Source: Letharia columbiana (lineage: Eukaryota; Ascomycota; Lecanoromycetes; Lecanorales; Parmeliaceae). Taken from it: a DNA stretch of 43,481 nt. The translations under genes were made by a program, and so were the position numbers. Positions within the stretch are counted from its first letter, which is position 1; every line of letters starts with the position of its first letter. The DNA lies in assembly GCF_014066305.1 (NCBI RefSeq), contig NW_023501125.1, positions 80,001-123,481 on the forward strand. The letters are read 5' to 3'. The notes beneath the pieces were generated by a model. It was not told the origin of the DNA and did not search any database. It was given only the letters and a program-made list of their open reading frames with translations. This document shows positions 29,904 through 39,520 of the stretch, piece after piece.

Positions 29904-31496
29904 ATGCCTATCCCCGACGGTTTACCAACTCCAGGCGATCCACTTGGGAAGCCATTACCTGCCGATGTCTCGATAAACAACCACCACCCAAACGACCCCG
30001 ATAAGATTCTTTTCAAAAATGTGCAAATCTTAGATTCGACCGGCCGAGAACCCTACCTTGGTGATGTCCTGATCGAAGGCACAGCCATCAAAGAAGTCGG
30101 CAAAGTCACCGCCAACCTAGATGAGGAGACCACAGTCATCGATGGCCAAGGCCGGAAAACCTTAATGTCTGGCCTTTGCGACTCACACACCCACTTATCA
30201 TGGAACAATTCGCCGACACTCGACGGCCTGACCAACCTCCCGATCGAAGAACATGTCCTCCACACCGCCAACTCCGCAAAGATGTACCTCGATTGCGGCT
30301 ACACCATGTGTTTCGGCGCAGCAGCCGCACAGCCTCGTCTCGACGTCGTCACCAAAGCCGCCATCAAATCCGGCATGATCCCTGGCCCCCGCATGCTGGC
30401 AAACGGCCAAGAGATCTCAACGACCGGCGGTGCCATTGTCCCATCCGTAACACGCTATGCAGACGGCGTGGACGAAATGCGCAAGGCTGTGCGCTATTTC
30501 TGCTCTTTGGGCGTCGATAACATCAAACTCAGCATGACGGGCGATGAGATCCACGAGACGATGCGAAGCGAAGAGACCTATTTCACGCTGGAAGAGACCA
30601 AAGCGGCAGTCGACGAAGCTCACATGCGCGGGAAACGCGTTTGCGCCCACGCGAGGAGTAACGATTCCGTCAAGCTGTGCGCCAGGGCGGGCGTGGACGT
30701 CATCTACCATGCCAGTTTCGCCGACGCGGAAGCCATAGACATGCTCGAGGCCATCAAGGACAGGGTCTACATCTCCCCCGCGATCAACTTCCCCTACACC
30801 AGCTGCACGGGCGAAGCCATCCCGTACGGCCTGACGCCCGACATGGCCGTCAAAAAGGGCCTGAAGCGCGAGGTCGAGACGGCGGCCAAGGCCATGCGGG
30901 AGATGCACCGGCGCGGCATCCGCGTCCTGCCCGGCGGCGACTACGGCTTCGCCTGGGCCCCGCACGGCACCTACGCGCGCGACCTGGCCCACTTCGTCAA
31001 CATGTTCGGCCACACGCCCATGGAGAGCATCCTCGCCGCCACGGCCCTCGGCGGCGAGATCATGGGCCACCCCGACGTCCTGGGCAAGGTCCTCCCGGGC
31101 TACTACGCCGACGTCATCCTCGTCGACGGCAACCCGTTGGAGGACATTTCCCTCTTCCAGGACACCAAGAACATCCACGCCATCGTCATCAATGGCCATT
31201 TGCACAAGGATAGCAACAAAGGCGCCTTCATTCCCAGGGGGTCAGATCATCTGCCCATGAGGGTCGTCCCGGAGGGTGAGTCGGTCATTCCGGTCCGGTC
31301 GAAGGGGAAGCCGAGGATGGCGGAGAGCCCGGCCGCGACGACGAACTGTGAGGGGGCGCATGGGACGGATGGGACGGCGGTGGGGAATGACAGTGTGGGC
31401 TTCTTCAAGGACGGAGCGGCCGACGATGGGGGCCCGCGGCAGGGTCAGAATGGGGAGAGGAGTGGGGTCAGCGCTGAGGTTGTCAAGGGCATGTGA
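29904..31496 (+). CDS. Imidazolonepropionase-like amidohydrolase, stand-alone
   Basis: An intronless frame of 530 residues. It aligns with residues ~50-470 of the trifunctional protein and keeps the full binuclear-metal set: H95 and H97 (DSHTH), K208 (NIKLSMTG), H249 (CAHAR), H269 (IYHAS) and D346 (GGDYGFAW). The core ends with IVINGHLHKDS near 430. The last 100 residues are a disordered Gly/Pro/charged tail, just where the paralogue continues into its FAH domain. COG1228-type enzymes hydrolyse cyclic amides, ureas or related ring bonds, in the cytosol. Absence of introns, in contrast to two in the paralogue, is notable. Codon third positions are strongly G/C from about 30600 to 31140, unlike the rest of the gene. 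It diverges from the dehydrogenase and is convergent with the P450. Confidence 0.9.
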   Translation: MPIPDGLPTPGDPLGKPLPADVSINNHHPNDPDKILFKNVQILDSTGREPYLGDVLIEGTAIKEVGKVTANLDEETTVIDGQGRKTLMSGLCDSHTHLSWNNSPTLDGLTNLPIEEHVLHTANSAKMYLDCGYTMCFGAAAAQPRLDVVTKAAIKSGMIPGPRMLANGQEISTTGGAIVPSVTRYADGVDEMRKAVRYFCSLGVDNIKLSMTGDEIHETMRSEETYFTLEETKAAVDEAHMRGKRVCAHARSNDSVKLCARAGVDVIYHASFADAEAIDMLEAIKDRVYISPAINFPYTSCTGEAIPYGLTPDMAVKKGLKREVETAAKAMREMHRRGIRVLPGGDYGFAWAPHGTYARDLAHFVNMFGHTPMESILAATALGGEIMGHPDVLGKVLPGYYADVILVDGNPLEDISLFQDTKNIHAIVINGHLHKDSNKGAFIPRGSDHLPMRVVPEGESVIPVRSKGKPRMAESPAATTNCEGAHGTDGTAVGNDSVGFFKDGAADDGGPRQGQNGERSGVSAEVVKGM

Positions 31497-32170
31497 GTCG
31501 CGTATAGTGGGCTGGTTCTGCTGTTCGTGGCTTGGATCGCGAGTCTTGAGGGGTTGAAAAGGGGGCGTGGGTGGAGTAAGTTAGAGGGAGCATTTGTTCG
31601 AGTGTATCATCAGTGGAACCAAAACCAATCAACGCGACGGGATTCAGAAGTGAGAGATCACTAGCTTTCTACTTTTTTCCGTGCATTTTCTGGGGGCCTG
31701 GCACCTTTTTCTCTTTCTCTTTTTCTCTTTTGGGGAATTGACTACTGCTCAGGCAGATTTTCAATTTGCGTTCCTCGATCTGCTGTTTGCGCAGTTGACA
31801 CGTTGGCAACAGCACGCAAATACCGAAGGGTCAGGGCAACTGGCCAGGTGTGCGGCGCAAAGGTATGTTTGAGATGTTTGAGCTCATTGATCTTTGTCTG
31901 CGCGACGAGCATCGACATACTATATTAGAAGTGCATGATTTTTGCAATGGAATCTTCTGCATGATTGGTTGGTTTGATGTCATATCGAACTCGGATAGGA
32001 CTATTTATATACACAATCCATTGTTGGAGAGCTTTCACTTGTTCCCCACAAGAAAGAGTACCAAATGTGGCATTGAGAGAATAGACAGGATGGATTTTCC
32101 GACATATGATATGATTCGATACGGGATTCAAGAAAATCACAAGCATCAATAGCACGCCCTGCTCGACCGA
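31497..32170. other. Convergent 3' intergenic region
   Basis: The 674 bp between the amidohydrolase (+) and P450 (-) ends contain a polypyrimidine TTTTTCTCTTTCTCTTTTTC tract near 31709 and no credible gene. Probably 3' untranslated sequence of both neighbours. Confidence 0.5.
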
Positions 32171-33658
32171 TCAGCTCCTCTCCGTAGCAACGACATCCAA
32201 ATGTTGACCGATAGGATTAGCAAGCCAAAACTCGTCCAACTCCATGCTCGCATCATCAACCTCATGCGCAAACTCCAGGTCAAAGCGGTGGAAGAGCGCC
32301 GCAAGTATCACTCTCAATTCCATGTAAGCAAGCCATATGCCAATGCACTTCCGAGGTCCGTCTGCTCCAAAGGGGATGTAGAGCTTACGCATCTCGGGCG
32401 TTTCATCCTGCCATCGTTCCGGAAGAAATTCGTCAGGGTTCGGGAAAACGGCAGGGTCGCGATGGCAGCTGTAGGCTTGGGCGGAGACAATGGAACCTCC
32501 TGAGAGCTTGTGGCCGTTGATGTTGGTGCCTTCGGGTGGGACGTATCTGGGTGTCGAGCCCGGTACTGCTGTGTCGATGCGTAGGCCTTCCTTGATGACG
32601 CAGTTGAAGTAGGTTAGGCCTTCCAGTTTCGAGTGCATAGGAACCTCATCACGCGGGAGGCCAGTCAATACCTCGTCCAACTCTTTGCGGAGCCGGGCCA
32701 GGATTGCTGGGCTCTTCATGATACGCCAAACGATCCAGGTCAATGATGAAGAGGTAGTGTGAGAGCCAGCGAGGATGAAGCCCGCAGCTTCGGTGTTCAA
32801 GGCATCGACCGATAGAGGCCTTCCCTCTTCATCGCGTGCATCTAGCATCTTCTGCAGCAGATCTTTGCGGCGCTTCTTCTCCGGGTTCTCCACATAGTCT
32901 CGGACCAACTTCGCGCCTCGGTCCATTGCGCGCACACTGCAAGCCTCTGCCTCCCGAACAAATTTCAATGGGGCCCAAGCAGCATACTTGTTCAGCCAAC
33001 CGAAATGCCACCGAACGGGCTCAATCTGCAATGACCCATACAGATCCTTGATGTATGCGTTGCTGGCGCCATCTTGAAGCATGTTGAATGTCGAACCAAA
33101 CGAGAGGTCGCATATGATGTCCATGGATAGATAATGCCACCAATCATACAAGTTGCTGACTCTCCCCGTTTTACCTTCGTCGGCTACGAAGTCCATGCAA
33201 TTTTTGACTTGCTTCGCAATTACTGGCTCGTACTCGGTGATGGTTGACATGGAGAATAGATGCGAAAGCTCGCGTCGTCTTCTTGCATGCTGCTTCCGAT
33301 CGGACATGGTGAAGAGCTCTGGAACCCCGCGTAGTTGATAGGTGTAGAATTCGGTCTTGATGTAGGCTGAACTGACGCCATAAATGGGGACGATTGCCTG
33401 TGGATCGCAGGTTGAGACTTCGTTCGGCGCGATTCGGACCCAGGGACCGTATTTGAGGTGTAGCTCATGAATCGTTTTGGCGCGAACACCTTTTACGGTC
33501 TTCCAAACGAGCCACCTTTTGGTGTAGACGGCATACCATGGGCCTGGAATTTCTTTCAGTGGGGACAGAAAGCGCGGGTGCAATGCCCAGTAGATGGTGT
33601 AAAGTAGCAGTCCAATAGCAAAGAAATGCATTGATCCTACGTCGTTAAGCAAAGCCAT
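32171..33658 (-). CDS. Cytochrome P450 monooxygenase, intact
   Basis: An intronless frame of 495 residues from ATG 33658. The in-frame ATG 33796 would add 46 residues without a clear role, ahead of the membrane anchor. The N-terminus has an anchor (HFFAIGLLLYTIYWAL) then the hinge EIPGPWY. YGPWVRIAPNEV, the I-helix AGSHTTSS, ExxR in KEGLR, a PERW motif, and the heme loop FGADGPRKCIG with its Cys ligand are all present. It is therefore a complete class II microsomal P450 of the endoplasmic reticulum needing P450 reductase. It may receive electrons also from the cytochrome b5-like protein of this cluster. Substrate unknown. It diverges from the intact MFS transporter, mirroring the positions of the two broken genes. 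Confidence 0.92.
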   Translation of the reverse strand: MALLNDVGSMHFFAIGLLLYTIYWALHPRFLSPLKEIPGPWYAVYTKRWLVWKTVKGVRAKTIHELHLKYGPWVRIAPNEVSTCDPQAIVPIYGVSSAYIKTEFYTYQLRGVPELFTMSDRKQHARRRRELSHLFSMSTITEYEPVIAKQVKNCMDFVADEGKTGRVSNLYDWWHYLSMDIICDLSFGSTFNMLQDGASNAYIKDLYGSLQIEPVRWHFGWLNKYAAWAPLKFVREAEACSVRAMDRGAKLVRDYVENPEKKRRKDLLQKMLDARDEEGRPLSVDALNTEAAGFILAGSHTTSSSLTWIVWRIMKSPAILARLRKELDEVLTGLPRDEVPMHSKLEGLTYFNCVIKEGLRIDTAVPGSTPRYVPPEGTNINGHKLSGGSIVSAQAYSCHRDPAVFPNPDEFLPERWQDETPEMRKLYIPFGADGPRKCIGIWLAYMELRVILAALFHRFDLEFAHEVDDASMELDEFWLANPIGQHLDVVATERS

Positions 33659-34678
33659 GCTGGGACAGTTCAGGAATTCAGGGTGAAGAGGGTTGCTCGC
33701 TGCTGAAGGTTCAGCATTGAGACACCCAAACTCGAAGGGCAGTCTAGAGTCCTTCGACCGTGATCCCAAAAAAATGCGGGTCAAAGCGCCTCTCAATACT
33801 CCAATTGGGACATGTTGATCTCACGCCTGGAACGGTGACATGCCATGGCCTTACGGAGACAACATCTTTTTGCCCTTGGGCCCTTTGGATCTCCAGGTTC
33901 GCATCTTGTCCCATCGCCCGCTACTATAAGTCCCCTGATCTTTCGGCGGCATTCTGGACACCGTACAGACCAGCGTACACTAGCAATGGCTCAGCACTAG
34001 GTTGCAGGCTCGTTTGTTAATAATGGGCGGCATTCCTTGATACCGATAGCGTGTTTGAGAGTAGTGTTGTTGTTGTCGGTCAATTTGGCGTTCAGACGAT
34101 TTACGATTGCGGGGAAGTTCGGCGCTATTCCCAAAGTAGATAGCTCGATACGTGGGTAGAGCCTCTCACTCAATCGGCGAGATGCCGCTCAATTTGCTCC
34201 ATCCATGTTTCTACCCCGCAAATCTACCAATGGCTTCTACGAGTAAGCTGGAGACTATCGAAGCTGCAAAGCTCTACTTTCACTCGGAACGTCTTTCGTC
34301 TCTCTTGCGAACCACATAATTTCAGGTTAGGCCCTAGGCCTGGAGTATCACGCGTCCTGATCGTCTAGCTTCCACCATCAAACCAGCCAGTATTGGTGCA
34401 AGGAATGGTATGGTCGTTATGCGGCGAAGCCCCGTTCCCAGACCTCAGCGAGCTGGGACATGGTTTGCCGGAAAATTCCTCTTAGAAACTTTAGACGCTT
34501 GTCTAGCCTTTTACTTTTCCTGCGCGGCGAGGATGGGTTTATATCAAGCCAAGAATCTGCTGCATGACATCCTTCGCTTGTATCCCTGGTGGCTGATTTG
34601 TCCCTTTCCCAATCTATCCTCCGAGAAACTGTATCAAACCCTTCTCTTTACTCTCAATCTTTTTCAAACAGCCCAACC
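33659..34678. promoter_or_regulatory. Long divergent promoter, P450 / MFS transporter
   Basis: The 1.02 kb contain GCGGGG at 34109-34114 and CCCCGC at 34214-34219, both fitting the CreA consensus. Short open frames here show no recognisable protein. Confidence 0.5.
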
Positions 34679-36624
34679 ATGGCTGGCGAGAAATCAGAGC
34701 AGGTTACGCATGATGAGATCGTCTTCTCACAAGCTGGCAATATTGGCGAAGAGAGACTCGACTCACATATCCGTGATGACCACAATGACCCCCATCGAGC
34801 AGCTTTGGAGGACATTGACCCAGATCAAAAAGTGACCAAGTCCACGTGGGCGGCCGTCTTCTTTTTAGGATTCACCTTTCAACCATCACTTTCTTTTACG
34901 ATTTTGATGGTCTTTCCGATCCTGGTACCTATTGCCATCGAACTCCAGGGGAATACCCACAATGTCAATTGGATGGCTTCGGGATGGTCTCTCGCAGGAA
35001 GTATCGCTTTTGCCATAGCGGGACAAACAAGTGATTATTTCGGACGCCGATACATTTTGTTGTTTGGCCAAGCCCTTCTAGTCCTGGGTCACATCATTGG
35101 ATGCACAGCGAACAGCGTCAACCAGGGTATTGCGGCAATGGTAATCCTAGGATTCGGGACTGGAACCACTTTCGTGATGTAAGCACGGTCTTATCCTCTT
35201 GACAACTGCATACGGCTACTGCACACGAAGCTGCAAAATAAACTTGGGAAAAGGAGCTCCCATTGATTTTGCGGTGGTGGTGGGCTGCTCATGAATGAAA
35301 GAAGTGCTGACTCGTCAAACTCCACAGGTACCCCGGCATCTCCGAGCTACTGCCTAACAAGTATCGATCAATTGGTCTTGCATGGACTGAGCTTAACCTC
35401 CTACCATTCAGCACTTTTGGTCCGCTTTTCGCCAGGTTGCTCTTGACTAATGTCACCTGGCGATGGGTCTTCTACTTAGGAATCATCTCGGGAGTCATCT
35501 CCTTCGTTGGAACAGCAGTGTTCTATAACCCGCCAGCAAAGCCACTTGCAGACAGAACGAGAATGGAGGTCTTGAGAGAACTTGATTACATCGGCATATT
35601 TCTATATACCGCAGGCTTGACGCTGTTTCTGCTCGGTCTTGGTTGGGGTGGAGTCAGCTATCCCTGGAGATCCGCTGCAGTCTTAGTACCTTTGGTCCTC
35701 GGTGCCTTGTTATTCATTTCCGCCTTCGTATACGACTTCAGCGGTCACGCAAAACGGCCCCTGTTCCCTAAGCGGCTTCTCGGAAATGTACGCGAATACA
35801 CTATTCTGCTAGTCCTAATCTTTGTGACTGGCTTCGTCTATTTCTCCTTGACAGACTTGATCCCTGAGCAGATCGGCTATATGTTTACCAGCAAGTCCTT
35901 GACTGCAGGACTCTACAACATCCCCGGAGGCTTTGGTGGCGCTGGGGGTGGTGTGATCCTTGGTGCCTTGATCGCTCGGCTAAAACATGTGCAATGGCAA
36001 CTCTTCATTGGAATTGCGTGCCAGACGCTTTTTACAGCCCTCTTCGCTCTCATTACGCCGGATACGGTTCCTATGGCTCTCGTATTCCAATGCTTGGCCA
36101 ATCTACCTTTCGCATGGATCACCCTCGCTTGCTACGTGACTGCGAGTCTGCACGTACCACAAAGAGACCTCGGACTTGCTCTTGGTCTCATTGGGACATT
36201 TCGATTTCTGGGTGGAGCTATCGGAACGACTATCTTCACTACGATCCTGAACAATAAGTCCGCCGTCTCCATCCCACAACGCGTCGGCGCAGCGCTGGCA
36301 CCCCTCAACTACCCGGCTTCTAAATACGAGGCTCTCGTTACCGCAATCGGAGCCGGTACCACAGATACCCTAACCAATACGCCCGTAAATGTCATCGCAG
36401 CAGCTTCGCGTGCAATCCAATGGGGTTACAGCGACGCTTTCAGAATCACATGGCTTGTTTCCATACCGTTCGGTGTCATTGCTTGCATACTAGCTATCTT
36501 CGTGCGAGACCCCTCGCCATACTTCACAAAGCATACTTCGGTTACGCTGGAGAAGGAGCGGTTGGGCGGGCGGACGACGGACGCTAATTTGGGGAAAGAG
36601 GATTTGGAGGGCAGTAGTCTTTGA
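34679..36624 (+). CDS. MFS transporter, TRI12-like, intact
   Basis: Exons 34679-35178 and 35328-36624 (149-nt intron whose splice rebuilds an ATG codon, FVM-YPG) encode 598 residues. A hydrophilic N-terminus of about 60 residues precedes FFLGFTFQPSLSFTILMVFP. The loop QTSDYFGRRYILLF carries the MFS signature between helices 2 and 3, and hydrophobicity suggests 14 helices ending at VSIPFGVIACILAIFV, followed by a charged tail. The family resembles fungal trichothecene/toxic-compound efflux pumps (TRI12 type) of the plasma membrane; such proteins may also import. Export of a toxic intermediate or uptake of the cluster's substrate are both possible. It is paralogous to the disrupted gene at 13736-15653. 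Confidence 0.9.
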
Positions 36625-37766
36625 AAGGAAGATGGCTGGTAGTGTTTACCAGAGGCGTTGTTGCCGTTTTGCAAGGCGCCGTTGGGAGGGCCAAGTCGGA
36701 GACACATGTACATACAGAAATCAGAAAGAAACCTTGAACCGTGTAGCGTTCCTCCGTGCACCATCACTGAAACCCCAACTTCGCTTGCGCCACCGAATAC
36801 CTCACGAAACCGTACTCCAGTATTGACATGTTCCGACAATCATAGATCTTGTCGCCATCGCTTCAGCCGTCGACCAATGCATTCGCCCACCTCGCAGGCT
36901 TCCAAAAACAAGACCAAGCACGAAACCATGCCACTTCTCCCACCCTTCCCCCCCCCCTCCCTCACATCAACGCTGAATCTTTCCCTCCTCAGCCTGTCCT
37001 AGCAAACGCCGCGCCCATCGTTCAGGCAAGGAAGTCGTCTCGCAAGACGTCTTCCTCTCCCGCGTCCGCGCCCGCGCCCGCCAAAGGACGCAGCCCACTC
37101 CGACACCGTCCTCATCGCCCGCATCGGCGCTATAACGGCACGGCTGCGCCAACGTCTCCCTCCCCGAAGGCTTCATAAGCAAAGACCAGACGCGTCCCTC
37201 GCATTGGGAACCTTTTCTGTCCCAAAGCTCCTTGGACAGAAGGGCCCTAGTCCGCTCTCCGGACCTGATGACAAGGTCTGTACGATCCCAGCTCTGACGA
37301 CCGAAGATCCGACTTGCCCGTTTCGTAGAAGAAGCGAGTCAATTCGTTACCCGCTGCCGGAGTAAACTCGATGATGGTACTGATTGGAGGTATCCGCTTC
37401 ACGGTCAGGACTGACTTGTATCATTTTAGAATTAGGTCTTCGTTCCTGCATGCTTTTCAGAGCCACGCCTAGGCGTGGTCTTTTGCAAACGATCGTCTTT
37501 TTCGTAAGTCTACCGAAAACGTAACGCCCTGTGAGAAATGAAGGGTAGCGCGCATGTTCCAGGCTTGATAGGAAGCATGTACCGGCACTCTTGCAATTCC
37601 TACGCTTCGGGTATTCGAGGTCTAAGGTCCATGTAGGCATGGTGGAGGTAATTTGATAACTTGTATTAGAGATTATGGATAGCTATAGTAATCCCTTGTT
37701 GCCGTTATACATGATTCCAAACTGCAAGGAAGAAAGAACACTACTCTCGCCGTCCAGATTAATCAT
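36625..37766. other. Convergent intergenic region, no gene recognised
   Basis: The 1.14 kb lie between the transporter and the 3' end of the WSC-protein locus. A C-rich run occurs at about 36948-36958. A plus-strand open frame (36849-37178) has a Pro/Ala/Arg-rich product and no ATG start, and no family was recognised. Confidence 0.45.
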
Positions 37767-38993
37767 CTACCCAGTGTTCTCCGCGTAGCCTGGATTGAAG
37801 CTCGCGTATATTTTTTCCGTAGTGGTGTGCCTGGTCGATGTCTTCTTGGTACTTGTAGTCTTTGCTTTGGTCGTGGAAGAAGTTTTCTTGGTCTATGTGT
37901 GCGCGGTGGTGGTTGTGCTGGGCTTCTTGGAGGCGACTTTGACGTTGGCATTGGCACTCTTGCTCGTTGTGGACGTGGTCGTGGCTTTCTTGCTCGTCGT
38001 AGCTGTCGTCGTGGCGGCAACAAGGCATCCCATCGCTACTTCGGCGTCATAGGCCGCCGCAGCGTATCCGGCTAGGTAGGGCGGGACTCCGATCTTTTGC
38101 GCTGTCAGCTGTGCAATCTTGGCGGTGTAGTATGCGCGTTGGGCTGCGAGCTTAGCGCAGGCATCGCTTATGGAGCTTGTGGCCGTTTTGGATTTGCTAG
38201 TTTTGGTGCTGGGTTTGGCACTCGCGGTGGTAGGCTTCGGTGTTGTTTTTGGTTTGGTGCTTGTGGTGCTGGGTTTAGGACTCGTGGTGGTGGGCTTCGA
38301 TGTTGTTTTGGGCTTGGTGCTTGTGGTGCTGGGTTTAGCACTCGTGGTGGTGGGCTTGGATGTTGTTTTGGGCTTGGTGCTTGTGGTAGTGGCCTTTGTG
38401 GAGGAGGGAGTGGTCGTTGTAGTGATTGAGTTTTTGGAGGCAACTTCGACACCGACCGGCCTGGACACCACGGTCGTACTCGACTCGATGGTTGATTCTT
38501 CTTTGGCTAACGTTCTTGAGGTAGTGATTGATGACGGAGCGGTGGATTGAGTGACGAAATTCTGGTCCACTTGGACTGAAAGAGCTGAAGAACTAGAGCT
38601 GGAGCTGGAACTTGACGCAGTAGTACTGGAGCTAGGGACCCCCGTAGAACTAGAACTTGACGAGGAGACGGCAAAACTGGTAGGTATACTCGAGGTGGAG
38701 CCGGAGCTGGGGATAGAACTTGACGGCGACGTTGCCGATCCACTACTGCTGGAACTTGGTGGTAAGGAACTAACCCTGGCGCTGCTGGAAGTAGATGAGG
38801 AGCTAATTGCTGACGCGCTGGAACTTGGTGATAAGGAATTATCGCTGGCGCTGCTGGAAGTAGACGAGGAGCTGATTGCTGGCGCGCTGGAACTTGATGA
38901 TAAGGAATTAACGCTGGCGCTGTTGGAAGTAGACGAGGAGCTGATTGCTGACGCGCTGGAACTTAGTGGTAAGGAACTAACGCTGGCGCTGTT
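37767..38993 (-). pseudogene. Severed 3' part of the WSC-protein gene
   Basis: Downstream of the frameshift at about 38994, the Ser/Thr repeat frame of the neighbouring gene continues without a stop from 38993 to a TAG at 37893-37895. It passes through TSTKPKTTSKPTTTS-type repeats (about 38200-38400) and a conserved-looking non-repetitive block (DACAKLAAQRAYYTAKIAQL). After the TAG the same frame stays open with Lys/Thr-rich sequence until TAG 37767-37769, suggesting the first TAG is also secondary. As assembled this part lacks a start of its own. An ATG-less open frame of 225 codons begins near 38570. Alternatively a separate gene exists here, but reading-frame agreement on both sides argues for one original gene. 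Confidence 0.6.
38200..38400 (-). repeat. Thr/Lys/Pro stalk repeats (TSTKPKTTSKPTT-type)
   Basis: Three tandem copies of a unit of about 60 bp on the minus strand encode KPKTT-x-KPTT-x-x-x-KPSTTST. Typical of O-glycosylated fungal wall stalks. Confidence 0.8.
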
Positions 38994-39520
38994 GAAAAAG
39001 ACGAGGAGCTGATTGTTGACGCGCTGGAACTTAGTGGTAAAGGACTAACGCTGGCGCTGTTGGAAGTAGACGAGGAGCTGATTGCTGACGCGCTGGAACT
39101 TGGTAGGGATTTAACGCTCGCGCTGCTAGAAGTAGATGAGGAGCTTATTGCTGGCGGGCTGGAACTTGATAGAGTATTAACGCTCGCGCTGCTAGAAGTA
39201 GACGAAGAGCTGATTGCTGGCGCGCTGGAACTTGGTAGGGATTTAACGCTCGCGCTGCTAGAAGTAGACGAGGAGCTGATTGCTGGCTTGCTGGAACTTG
39301 ATAGGGATTTAACGCTCGCGCTGCTAGAAGTAGATGAGGAGCTGATTACTGGCTTGCTGGAACTTGATGATAAGGAATTAACGCTGGCGCTGTTGGAAGT
39401 AGACGAGGAGCTGATTGCTGACGCGCTGGAACTTGGTAGGGATTTAACGCTCGCGCTGCTAGAAGTAGATGAGGAGCTGATTGCTGGCGCGCTGGAGCTT
39501 GGTAGGGAAGAAGTAAGGCC
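38760..39520 (-). repeat. Coding minisatellite, mainly 66-bp units
   Basis: Units encode a Ser-rich 22-23 residue motif built on AISSSSTSSSASV. Copies starting at 39122, 39188, 39254 and 39320 are exactly 66 bp apart; others differ by a few bases in multiples of three. One unit near 38991-39000 has lost a base. Confidence 0.85.

Noticed and set aside
30417..31205. 262-codon open frame antisense to the amidohydrolase gene
   Set aside because: It exists only because the sense strand is G/C-rich at third positions. Its product is low-complexity Val/Asp/Gly and the sense frame has a full catalytic set.
9296..36624. Idea that the cluster makes a secondary metabolite
   Set aside because: No polyketide synthase, peptide synthetase, terpene synthase or prenyltransferase is present. 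The content is hydrolases, a decarboxylase, a dehydrogenase and a kinase, and the promoters carry CreA-type sites.
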